Shown here piece by piece: positions 1-11,121 of a stretch of DNA of 64,000 nt (position 1 is its first letter; every line of letters begins with the position of its first letter). The stretch is from Triticum aestivum (lineage: Eukaryota; Streptophyta; Magnoliopsida; Poales; Poaceae). Below the pieces are notes generated by a model. That model saw only the letters and a program-made list of their open reading frames with translations. It had not been told where the DNA came from and did not search any database. The stretch spans positions 517,407,915 to 517,471,914 of the forward strand of contig NC_057795.1 of NCBI RefSeq assembly GCF_018294505.1. Direction: 5' to 3'. Position numbers and translations under genes: made by a program.

Positions 1-166
1 ATCGCCGCGAGTACGACTCCATCATCCGTGTTCTTGTAAAGCTTCCGCTTAGCGATATTCAAAGGTATGAAGATGCTCATCATCTCCCTCTCTTGTTGCT
101 AGAATCTCCATAGATTGATCTTGGTGATGCGTAGAAATTTTTTAATTTCTGCTACGTTCCCCATCA
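1..166 (+). repeat. 3' end of a 5' LTR (Copia)
   Basis: This is the terminal 166 bp of an LTR ending in CCCCATCA. It corresponds base for base, with few substitutions, to 6644-6809. The rest of the LTR lies left of the window. Confidence 0.85.
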
Positions 167-180
167 GTGGCATCATGAGC
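167..180 (+). other. Primer-binding site
   Basis: GTGGCATCATGAGC directly follows the LTR end. It is a mutated form of the initiator-methionine tRNA complement (TGGTATCAGAGC) normal for Copia elements. Confidence 0.7.
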
Positions 181-1499
181 TAGGTCTATTGCGTAGATTC
201 TATGCACGAGTAGAACACAAGTTGTTGTGGGCGTTGATTTTGTTCAATATGCTTACCGTTACTAGTCCTATCTTGTTTCGACGGTATTGTGGGATGAAGC
301 GGCCCGGACTGACCTTACACGTACACTTACGTGAGACAGGTTCCACCGACTGACATGCACTTGTTGCATAAGGTGGCTAGCGGGTGTCTGTCTCTCCCAC
401 TTTAGTCGGATCGGATTTGATGAAAAGGGTCCTTATGAAGGGTAAATAACAATTGGCATATCACGTTGTGGTTTTGGCGTAGGTAAGAAGCGTTCTTGCT
501 AGAAACCTATAGCAGCCACGTAAAAACTTGCAACAACAATTAGAGGACGTCTAACTTGTTTTTGTAGCATATGCCGTGTGATGTGATATGGCCAAGAAGG
601 ATGTGATGAATGAAATATATGTGATGTATGAGATTGATCATATTCTTGTAAAAGGAATCACGACTTGCATGTCGATGAGTATGACAACTGGCAGGAGCCA
701 TGGTAGTTGTCTTTATTTATTGTATGACCTGCGTGTCACTGAATAACGCCATGTAATTACTTTACTTCATTGCTAAACCGTTAGCCATAGTAGTAGAAGT
801 AATAAGTTGGTGAGACAACTTCATGGAGACACGATAATGGAGATCATGATGATGGAGATCATGGTGTCATGTCGGTGACGATGATGATCATGGAGCCCCG
901 AAGATGGAGATCAAAAGGAGCAAAATGATATTGGCCATATCATGTCACTATTTGATTGCATGTGATGTTTATCATGTTTATGCATCTTATTTGCTTAGAA
1001 CGACGGTAGTAAATAAGATGATCCATCATTAAAATTTCAAGAAAGTGTTCCCCCTAACTATGCACCGTTGCGAAAGTTCGTTGTTTCGAAGCACCATGTG
1101 ATGATCGGGTGTGATAGATTCTAACGTTCACATACAATGGGTGTAAGCCAGATTTACACACGCGAAACATTTAGGTTGACTTGACGAGCCTAGCATGTAT
1201 AGACATGGCCTCAGAACACAAGAGACCGAAAGGTCAAGCATGAGTCGTATAGTAGATACGATCAACATGAAGATGTTCACCGATGATGACTAGTCCGTCT
1301 CACGTGATGATTGGACACGACCTAGTTGACTCGGATCATGTATCACTTAGATGACTAGAGGGATGTCTATCTGAGTGGGAGTTCATTAGATGAACTTAAT
1401 TATCCTGAACATAGTCAAAAGGTCTTTGCAAATTATGTTGTAGCTCGCGTTTTAGTTCTACTGTTTTAGATATGTTCCTAGAGAAAATTTAGTTGAAAG

Positions 1500-4400
1500 T
1501 TGATAGTAGCAATTATGCGGACTGAGTCTGTAAACTGAGGATTGTCCTCATTGCTGCGTAGAAGGCTTATGTCCTTAATGCACCGCTCGGTGTGTTGAAC
1601 CTTGAACGTCGTTTGTGGATGTTGCGAACATCTGACATACACGTTTTGATGACTACGTGATAGTTTAGTAATGTTAAACGGTTTAGAATTGAGGCGCTAA
1701 AGACGTTTTAGAAACATCGTGGAACATATGAGATGTTCCAAGGGCTGAAATTGGGATTTCACGCTCGTGCCCACGTGAAGAGGTATAAGACCTCCGACGA
1801 GCTTCTTAGCCTACAAACTAAGGGAGAAAAGCTCAATCGTTGAGCTTGTACTCAGATTGTCTGGGTACAACAATCACTTGAATCGAGTGGGAGTTAATCT
1901 TCCAGATGAGATAGTGATGTTTGTCCAAAGACATTGCCACCAAGCTACTAGAGCTTCATGATGAACTATAACATATCAGGGATAGATATGATGATCCTTG
2001 AAATATTCACGATGTTTGACACCGCAAAAGTAGAAATCAAGAAGGAGCATCAATTGTTGATGGTTAGTGAAACCACTAGTTTCAAGAAGGGCAAGGGCAA
2101 GAAGGGGTACTTCATGAAATGGCAAATCAGTTGCTACTCCAGTAAAGAAATCCAGGGTTGAACCCAAACCCGAGACTAAGTGCTTCTGTAATGAGGGAAC
2201 GGTCACTGAAGCAGAACTACCCTAGATACTTGGTAGATGAGAAGGCTGGCAAGGTTGACAGAAGTATATTGGATATACATTGTATTAAATGTGTACTTTA
2301 CTAGTACTCCTAGTAGCACCAGGGTATTAAGATACCGATTCGGTTGCTAAGTGTTAGTAACTCGAAATAAAAGAGCTACGGAATAAATGGAGACTAGCTA
2401 AAGGTGAGATGATGATGTGTGTTGGAAGTGTTTCCAAGGTTGATGTGATCAAGCATCGCCTGCTCCCTCTACCATCGAGATTGGTGTTAAACCTAAATAA
2501 TTGTTATTTGGTGTTTGCGTTGAGCATAGACATGATTGGATTATGTCTATCGCAATACGATTATTCATTTAAGGAGAATAATGGTTACTCTATTTATTTG
2601 AATAATACCTTCAATGGTCTTGCACCTAAAAGAATGGTTTATTGAATTTCGATCGTAGTGATACACATGTTCATGCCAAAAGATATAAGATAGTAATGAT
2701 AGTACCACATGGGCAAGATGACTAAAAAGCCTCATTTTCAGTAAGATGGAACAAGAAAGCAACTTGTTGGAAGTAATACATTTTGATGTGGGCTGTCCAA
2801 TGAGTGCCGAGGCACGCAGTGGATATCGTTATGTTCTTACTTCACAGATGATTTGAGTAGATGCTGAGTATATTGACTTGATGAAACACAAGTCTGAATT
2901 ATTGAAAGGTTCAAGTAATTTCAGAGTGAAGTTGAAGATCGTCGTGAGAAGAGGATAAAATGTCTATGATATGATCATATAGATGAATATCTGAGTTACG
3001 TGTTTGGTACACAACTGAGACATTGTGGAAATTGTTTCACAACTAATACCGCTTGGAACACCATAGTGTGATGGTGTGTCCGAACATCATAGATGCACCC
3101 TATTGGGTATGGGGCATACCATGATGTCTCTTATCGAATTACCACTATCGTTTATGGATTAGGCATTAGAGACAACCACATTCACTTTAATAGGGCACCA
3201 CATAATTCCGTTGAGATGACACCGTGTGAACTATGGTTTAGAGAAACCTAAGCTGTCATTTCTTGAAAGTTTGGGGCTGCGACGCTTATGTGAAAAAGTT
3301 TCATCCTAGTAAGCTCGATCCCAAAACGGATAAATGCATCTTCGTAGTTCACCAAAAACAGTTGGGTATACCTCCTATTTCAGATCCGGAAGCAAAAGTG
3401 ATTGTTTCTAAAACGGGTCCTTTCTCGAGGAAAAGTTTCTCTCGAAAGAATTGAGTGGGAGGATGGTGGAGACTTGATGAGGTTATTGAACCATCACTTC
3501 AACCAGTGTGTAGCAGGGCACGGGAAGTTGTTCCTGTGGCACGTACACCAATTGAAGTAGAAGCTGATGATAGTGATCATGAAACTTCGGATCAAGTCAC
3601 TACCAAACCTCGTAGGACGACAAGGACGCGTACTGCTTCGGAGTGGTACGGTAATCCTGTCTTGGAGGTCATGTTGCTAGACAACAATGAACCTACGAGC
3701 TATGGAGAAGCGATGGTGGGCCCGGATTCCAAAGAATGGCTCGAGGCCATAAAATCCGAGAAGGATCCATGTATGAAAACAAAGTATAGACTTTGGAAGA
3801 ACTACTTGATGGTCGTAAGGCTGTTGGGTACAGATGGATTTTAAAAGGAAGATGGACAATGATGGTAAGTATCACCATTAAGAAAGCTCGACTTGTCGTT
3901 AAGATGTTTTCCGACAAGTTCAAGGAGTTGACTACGATGAGACTTTCTCACTCGTGGCGATGCTAAGAGTCTGTTGGAATTATATTAGTAGTTACTGCAT
4001 TATTTATGAAATCTTGCAGATAGGATGTCAAAACATTGTTTCCTCGACGAGATGCTTGAGGAAAGGTTGTATGTGATACAACCAGAAGGTTTTTTCAATC
4101 CTAAAAGATGCTAACAAGTATGCAAAGCTCCAGCAATCCTTCTAAGGACTGGAGTAAGCATCTCGGAGTTGGAATATATGCTTTGATGAGATAATCAAAG
4201 ATTTTGGGTTTATACAAAACTTATGAGAAACTTGTATTTCCAAAGAAGTGAGTGGGAGCACTATACAATTTCTGATGAGTATATGTTGTTGACATATTGT
4301 TGATCAGAAATGATGTAGAATTTCTGGACAGCATATAGGGTTATTTGAAAAGTGTTTTTCAATGGAAACCCTGGATTAAGCTACTTGAACATTGAGCATC

Positions 4401-4980
4401 AAGATCTATGAGGATAGATCAAAAAATGCTTAATAGTACTTTCAAATGAATACATACCATGACAAGATTTTGAAGGAGTTCAAAATAGATCGGCAAAGAA
4501 GGAGTTCTTGGCTGTGTTATAAGGTGTGTGTATTGAGTAAGACTCAAGACCTGACCACGACAGAAGAGAGAGAAACGACGAAGGTCGTCCCCTATGCTTT
4601 AGACGCAAGCTCTACAGTATGCTATGTTGTGTACCTCACCTAAAGTGTGCCTTGCCATGAGTCAGTCAAGGGATACAAGAGTGATCCAGGGATGGATCAC
4701 AGGACAGCGGTCAAAGTTATCCTTAGTAACTAGTGGACCAAGGAATTTTCTCGATTATGGAGGTGGTAAAAGAGTTCGTCGTAAAGGGTTATGCCGATGC
4801 AAACTTTGACACTAATCTGGATGACTCTGAGAAGTAGACCGGATTCATATAGTAGAGCAGTTATTTGGAATAGTTCCAAATAGCGCGTGGTAGCTGTATC
4901 TAGGAGATGACATAGAGATTTGTAAAGCACACACGGATCTGAAAGATTCATACCCGTTGACTAATAACCTCTCTCACAAG
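1500..4980 (+). pseudogene. Decayed Copia gag-pol remnants
   Basis: No long reading frame survives. Recognisable fragments, in the right order on the plus strand, are: the end of gag with a KVEIKKEHQ-type segment (about 1958-2110), the protease/spacer region (2409-2640), the end of integrase with VWGCDAYVKKF (3263-3454), the integrase/RT linker with SEWYGNPVLEVMLLD (3590-3780), and scattered RT and RNase H pieces to about 4980. Each aligns by eye with the Angela copy at 23811-27773 but is broken by stops and indels. The stretch 281-1500 is untranslated leader and shows no other gene. Confidence 0.8.
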
Positions 4981-5070
4981 CGAGATATGATCAAACCCAA
5001 TAGGTGTTGGATTCATTACAATCACATAGTGATGTGAACTAGACTATTGACTCTAGTGCAAGTGGGAGAC

Positions 5071-6809
5071 TATTGGAAATATGCCCTAGAGGCAATAATA
5101 AAATGGTTATTATTATATTTCCTTGTTCATGATAATTGTCTATTGTTCATGCTATAATTGTATTAACTGGAAACCATAATACATGTGTGAATACATAGAC
5201 CACAACATGTCCCTAGTGAGCCTCTAGTTGACTAGCTCGTTGATCAATAGATGGTTATGGTTTCTTGACCATGGACATTGGATGTCATTGATAACGGGAT
5301 CACATCATTAGGAGAATGATGTGATGGACAAGACCCAATCCTAAGCATAGCACAAGATCGTGTAGTTCATTTGCTAAAAGCTTTTCTAATGTCAAGTATC
5401 ATTTCCTTAGACCATGAGATTGTGCAACTCCCGGATACCGTAGGAATGCTTTGGGTGTACCAAACGTCACAACGTAACTGGATGGCTATAAAGGTACACT
5501 ACAGGTATCTCCGAAAGTGTCTGTTGGGTTGGCACGAATCGAGACTGGGATTTGTCACTCCATATGACGGAGAGGTATCTCTGGCCCACTCGGTAATGCA
5601 TCATCATAATGAGCTCAATGTGACTAAGTAGTTAGTTGCGGGATCATGCATTATGGAACGAGTAAAGTGACTTGCCGGTAACGAGATTGAACAAGGTATT
5701 GGGATACCGACGATCGAATCTCGGGCAAGTAACATACCGATTGACAAAGGGAATTGTATACGGGATTGCTTGAATCCTTGACATTGTGGTTCATCTGATG
5801 AGATCATCGTGGAACATGTGGGAGCCAACATGGGTATCCAGATCCCGCTGTTGGTTAGTGGCCAGAGAGCTGTCTCGGTCATGTCTGCGTGATTCCCGAA
5901 CCCGTAGGGTCTACACACTTAAGGTTCGGTGATGCTAGAGTTGTTATGGGAATTAGTGTGCAGTTACCGAATGTTGTTCGGAGTCCCGGATGAGATCCCG
6001 GACATCACGAGGAGTTCCGGAATGGTCTGGAGGTAAAGATTTATATATGGGAAGTCCTATTTTGGCCACCGGAAAATGTTCGGGATTTTTCGGTATTGTA
6101 CCGGAAAGGTTCTAGAAGGTTCCGGAGTGGGGCCCACCTGCATGGGGGGACCCACATGAACGTGGGTAGTGGGGGAAAGGCCACACACCACTGGTCAAGG
6201 CGCACCAAGATCCCCCCTTAGAAGGAATAAGATCATATCCCGAAGGGATGAGATCAAGATCCCTTAAAAGGGGGATAACAATCGGTGGGGAAGGAAATGA
6301 TGGGATTTCTTTCCTCCCACCTTTGCCAACGCCCCAATGGACTTGGATGGAAAGAAACCTGCCCCCTCCATCCCTATATATAGTGGGGAGGCGCATGGGA
6401 GCTTGACCCTGCCCCTGGCGCAGCCCTCCCCCTCTCCAACTCCACCTCCTCCTCAGTAGTGCTTGGCGAAGCCCTGCCAGAGAACTGCAAGCTCCACCAC
6501 CACGCCGTCGTGCTGCCGGAGCTCTCCCTCAACTTCTCCTCTCCCCTTGCTGGATCAACAAGGAGGAGATGTCCCCGGGCTGTACGTGTGTTGAACACAG
6601 AGGCACCATCCGTTCGGTGCTAGATCGGATCTTCTGCGTTTGAATCGCCGCGAGTACGACTCCATCATCCGCGTTCTTGTAACGCTTCCGCTTAGCGATC
6701 TTCAAAGGTATGAATATGCTCATCCTCTCCCTCTCTTGTTGCTAGAATCTCCATAGATTGATCTTGGTGATGCGTAGAAAATTTTGAATTTCTGCTACGT
6801 TCCCCATCA
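5071..6809 (+). repeat. Copia LTR (both 3' LTR and start of a second unit)
   Basis: The LTR starts TATTGGAAATATGCCC right after the polypurine tract GCAAGTGGGAGAC and ends CCCCATCA, about 1.74 kb. The initial TG has mutated to TA. A TATA box (CTATATATAG) lies near 6374. Because a primer-binding site follows at 6810, this LTR also serves as the 5' LTR of a truncated second unit. Confidence 0.85.
6374..6383 (+). promoter_or_regulatory. LTR TATA box
   Basis: CTATATATAG lies in the expected U3/R position of the LTR, upstream of a GC-rich leader. Confidence 0.5.
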
Positions 6810-6920
6810 GTGGCATCATGAGCTAGGTCTATTGCGTAGATTCTATGCACGAGTAGAACACAAGTTTTTGTGGGCGTTGATTTTGTTCAATATGCTTACC
6901 GTTACTAGTCCTATCTTGTT
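6810..6920 (+). other. Second primer-binding site and leader, truncated
   Basis: This segment repeats 167-281 almost perfectly, starting with the same GTGGCATCATGAGC primer site. It stops at 6920 where the Sirevirus-like fragment begins. It shows that another internal region once followed the LTR at 5071-6809. Confidence 0.85.
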
Positions 6921-7649
6921 TCAAGGAGTCACAAACCCTCTTGTTGGTAAGACAAGGGACAAGGTAACCTAATGCTTTCATGGACATCATCTTGTGTGTA
7001 CTTCACTCTATGTCTATGGATATCCTTGTTTGTTCCTTGTGGGACTAACCCGTGTAGGTATTGAAAGTGCAACTCACTCCAATGGATTGCTCCAAATGAT
7101 CTACAACAACATTGAGCATCCACATCTTCAACACCTACATGAAGTCATAATCAAAAAAACCCAAGGTTAGTTCATCCCTCTTAGGGGGGATCTCACATCT
7201 AGGGGGAGCTTTACTCTAAAGAGTTGAGCTAAAGCAACTCTAATGGTGTGAACACAACAATACTTTATGTAAAAGTGGCAACCCCACTTGTGCTTAAACG
7301 ATGAGTATGACCTATGATCAAATATTCTCATTTGACTCCTAAGTCAATATACTCATATATAGATAACCTAGTCATCGCTAATTGCTTCATAGATGCTAGA
7401 ATTGGTTGTGCATGCTTTGTCACATATTTCATTTGCCAGTTTATTGTGTGAGCATGATGTTTGCACATTTTACTCATTCAAGAACATCCACTTGTGTTTT
7501 TATTTGTTTGGCTCTTTCTTTTTATGCCAAGTGGATGGACAAGATTGCCTAAGAAACTTCTCTAGCTATCTATGTTTTTCTCGTCTCAAACTCTATTCAT
7601 GCTATATCAGAAAGGTTGATCAAGTCAGATTTGAACCACTCTATGTGAG

Positions 7650-8590
7650 GAGCACTCGGAGTCCCCGATTTGTCATAGACTTAAACTTCCAAAACCTCTT
7701 TGTGCATTTCGGTCTGACCGAGTCATCCACTTCGGTTGAACCGAATTCACTAAGTTGATCTAGGTTTTCATCTCAGTGCAACTGATTTGAACACTTCGGT
7801 TACACCGAGTTGCAGCAACCGCTTGTGATTCTGCAATCTTGGTGCCACCGAGTTGTTCCACTCGGTCACACCGATAGGGTCAGGATATAAATACTCACGG
7901 GTGAGATTTTGGAAAATACTTCAAAACCCCTCGGCCCACGCGTGTCCCACTCTACCTCCTCAGGTCTCTGGATCGCCTCCTCGCCGCCAGCGACCTCCCG
8001 CCATTGGATTCTGCCGCCGTTGACGGAATCTGCCTCACCATCGCCGCCTTAGAAAACACCTGCCGTCCTAGGGTATGTGTTCGACCCCTTGTGTTGTTCC
8101 TTTTACCTCCGATTCCTAGCACGAGGACAATGTCATCATTCTTGCCACGACTGCAATCAATATATCCAGTTAAATCATCCTTAGACCTAGATTGATTCAA
8201 AAATTTTAGGGTTAGCTCTCCACAGAACTCATCTCGGACCGACCGAATCGTAGAAATCGGTCTCACTGATTTGGCTTAGGCCATTGCACATGTGTTTTTC
8301 GGTCTGACCGAAAAATGCAAATCGGTGCGACCAAGATTACTTCTGTGTGAAACCCTAGCAATCTCGGTGCCACCGAACTGTGACTCGGTCTAACCGAGAT
8401 CACTAGTTTAGGTTCCAAAAGTTGCTTCGGTATCACCGAGTTTGTCAATTCGGTAGCTCCGAGATCACTTCTGTAGAGAACTAAAACTAAGATTTTTGAC
8501 TCATTTGTTTTGCAAAACCTCTGTACTTTGTGATGCTCATCTACTCTACCTCATCTAAAACCTATTCATAGGGTCTGCTGACAGTTTGCC
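7650..8590 (+). promoter_or_regulatory. Promoter-like block inside the retroelement, upstream of the extra ORF
   Basis: Short CGGTnnnACCG palindromes occur repeatedly from about 7709 to 8450. A TATA box (TATAAATA, about 7886-7893) is followed by a C-rich leader. The ATG of the extra ORF lies about 700 bp downstream at 8597. The palindrome-plus-TATA layout resembles the U3 region of this element's own LTR (11480-11993), which suggests an internal promoter. That function is inference. Confidence 0.45.
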
Positions 8591-8596
8591 TGCAAG

Positions 8597-10613
8597 ATGT
8601 CAGACCAAAGTGACAGCCAGAATAAGTCTGAAGAGCAGGTGCACTTGAGTGAGGGCACTAGTACCTCCAGCAGTTATGATGAGGGCAGCAGGAGCACACC
8701 TAGTAATTTGCCCAAGGCAGCTACTAGAGCAAGGAATAAGAGAAACTTCGATTCAGAGGATGAAGACTATGTTGCAGCTGAGGATGAGGCCACCTCAAAG
8801 AATAAGGTGATGAAGAAGGAATATGGCACTGCTGCTTCAACCAAGCCAGGGTTGAACAGGAAGGCACCAGCCAGAAGAGTTCCAATGTCAAAGCCTAGAG
8901 GATCCACTCAAGAACCATTGGAATCTGAACCCAAAGCAACTATTGTGGCTGAGAAGAAGAGGAAAGAGAGGGTCAAGAAGACCACTGCCAGGATTATTGT
9001 CAAGCCCTCTATGATCAGAGAAGAGGAAGAGGAAGAGGATGTTGCTCCAGCACCTAAAGCACAGAAGCTCATGGGAGATGCAATCAGATCAGGGGCTGCT
9101 CCTAAGCCCAAAGTTGCTGCTCTAGTTAAGAGAAGCACAAGAAATATTCCGGCTGAAGAGAAGAACAAGACCCCAGTGCCTGAAGCTGCAGAAGAAGAAG
9201 CTGAAGCCCAAGTGCTAAGAAAGCTCAAACCAAAGATCCCAGACCACAATGACACACATCCTATGGTAGAGGACATGAGCATCAAGAAGGATGCAGGTTT
9301 GAGACTTTGGAGGAAAAATGACCCCTATGCAGTAAGAAGGAGAACAACTATGGATTACAGATTCCACACCAAAGAACAACAAGATTTCAATGAGACAATT
9401 TTGCTTGACAAGAAGCCCATAGTATGTGACATGAGATGGGTTGACTGGACATACATCAGGGAGAATGAAGCTCTTTTTCCAGGAGTGTTTGACAGCTTCA
9501 AGGACTGTGGAGTTGACAAATTTGTTGGCCAGAAGCTTACCAAGTGGAATGATGAGCTGATCATGCAATTCTACTCCACTGCTCACTTGTATCTAGATGG
9601 TAGAATTATATGGATGTCAGAGGGTACAAGGTACCAGTCCAATGTTGATGAATGGGCAAAATTGATCAATGCCCCAGCAGCTCATGAGGATGACTTGGAT
9701 GTCTATTCCAAGAAGAAGAAAGATCATAATTCTATGGCAAACATGTACAAGGAAATTCTAGATGAGCATCTAGAAACTCACAAGTTTGGATCAGTGAAGC
9801 ACTTGTTGTCAGGACTGCCTACAATCAACACCATTCCAAGGCATACTCTTTTGCCAAAGTCTAGAGATCACAGAATGATAAGAGGCCACTCCATCAACTT
9901 GCTACACATATTTGATGTTCCTCAGAAGTTCAAGGTGATGAGTCTGATTGTTGAAACAATCAAGAGGACTGTTGCAGATCAGAAGAGGTCTTGTGGGTAT
10001 GCTCCACAAATTCAGATGCTCAACGATGGGCACATGTACTTATTTGTTGGACAAGGAGCATTTACCCCTCAAGCCAGATTTTGAAGACAACACTGTGGTC
10101 ATGGATGAGAATGATCCTTCATCAGTGCAAGCACATGAGAAGAGAGAGAAGGCAAAGGCAGAAAAGGCTGCAAAGATGGCAAGTGCTGAAGAGGCATCTC
10201 AGGTGTTCTTAAAGAGAAAACATGATCAACTTGGATATCTGATCCAATCCACCTTGAGGATTGAGAAGGGCTTGGCTACCCTGACTCAAAATTAGGAGAG
10301 TTTGGAGAGAATCAATGAGCAGAAATTTTATGATCTTGATGTCAAAGTTACTGAGATTCAGTCAGTAGTTGAGCAACTTCAGGAGGACGTAGAGGAGAAG
10401 AAAGGCAAGGCTACTACAGATGCTTTCACTAGAGTGCCTAGAGGTCAGAGGTCTGATGTAGTGCCAGTACCAGATACTAGAGCCACCACATCTGCACCAG
10501 TAGCTACAGCTTCAGTACCACCTCCAGCACCCACTCTAGCAGCTCCAGCTACATCAATAGAAGCCTTCGTCCTTAGAGTCATCTCTACACCACCTCATGG
10601 AGACCAAGCCTGA
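8597..10613 (+). pseudogene. Extra retroelement ORF, 'putative plant transposon protein' family; frameshifted
   Basis: The first segment (8597-10084, 495 residues) begins with an acidic/basic low-complexity stretch (about residues 1-225; Ser, Glu, Lys, Ala and Pro rich). A conserved globular part follows with DMRWVDWTYI, FKDCGVDKFVGQKLTKW and IWMSEGTRYQSNVDEWAKLINAP. I recall this as the domain labelled putative plant transposon protein in grass proteomes; its function is unknown. Near 10022-10026 an indel shifts the frame, and the sequence continues in the +3 frame to a stop at about 10293-10295. A further in-line segment (10302-10613) is a probable coiled coil with a Pro/Ala/Thr-rich tail. 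The ORF lies between the lost pol region and the 3' LTR, the position of the extra or env-like ORF in Sireviruses. Nothing here shows that it is an envelope. Confidence 0.7.
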
Positions 10614-11121
10614 GAGAGACGCATAGCACTATGCATATTTATACTTTTTTGGTAACTTGTTGCCAAAGAGGGAGAAATATGTATAGATCATAGCCTTTGA
10701 GAGAGAGAGTGTTGCTTTTTTGTGTCTCTTTGGTTGAACTTTATTGTATGCCTGCTTGCTACATTATGTCTTCAGTGAGATAATTGGATGATCATGTGGT
10801 TGATCATATGCTACTTTAATGTGTGCTTGAATGATATTATCTCTTAATTTCATATATGATCATTCACTTTGCTTGGTGATGAGTGCATGATTTTATTGTT
10901 ATCATTTTGAGCGCTCCACCAAGATGTATGTGACATGGAAGAGTAGCCCATGATCCTTACAAATTGTGCATTTGCAGTCCAAAGCAAATCTTATTTAATG
11001 CACAAATTTAGGGGGAGCTCTTACTTATCACATACCTCTCAAAGCGACAATGTATTCCAATCTTATCATCATTTGTCAAAGCTTTGATCTATATGTTGTC
11101 ATCAATTACCAAAAAGGGGGA
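10614..11121 (+). other. 3' spacer with polypurine tracts
   Basis: This is non-coding. It contains a G-rich tract (TTTAGGGGGAGCTC, about 11009) and the terminal tract AAAAAGGGGGA immediately before the LTR. Similar G-rich tracts occur earlier at about 7182 and 7201. Confidence 0.6.

Larger units (their letters stand above)
1..6920 (+). mobile_element. Degenerate Angela/WIS-like Copia element in tandem LTR-internal-LTR-internal order
   Basis: The window opens inside a 5' LTR (1-166) that matches the last 166 bp of the LTR at 5071-6809. A primer-binding site follows at 167-180, then a decayed internal region to 5070, a second LTR, and a second primer-binding site plus leader (6810-6920) almost identical to 167-281. 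The family call rests on the LTR start (...GGAAATATGCCCTAGAGG), the polypurine tract just before 5071, and gag-pol fragments that align by eye with the better Angela copy at 20810-29574. The second leader stops abruptly at 6920, where unrelated retroelement DNA begins. Confidence 0.85.

Noticed and set aside
5071..6809. LTR considered as a solo LTR
   Set aside because: It is preceded by a polypurine tract with gag-pol remnants and followed by a primer site, so it belongs to a larger array.
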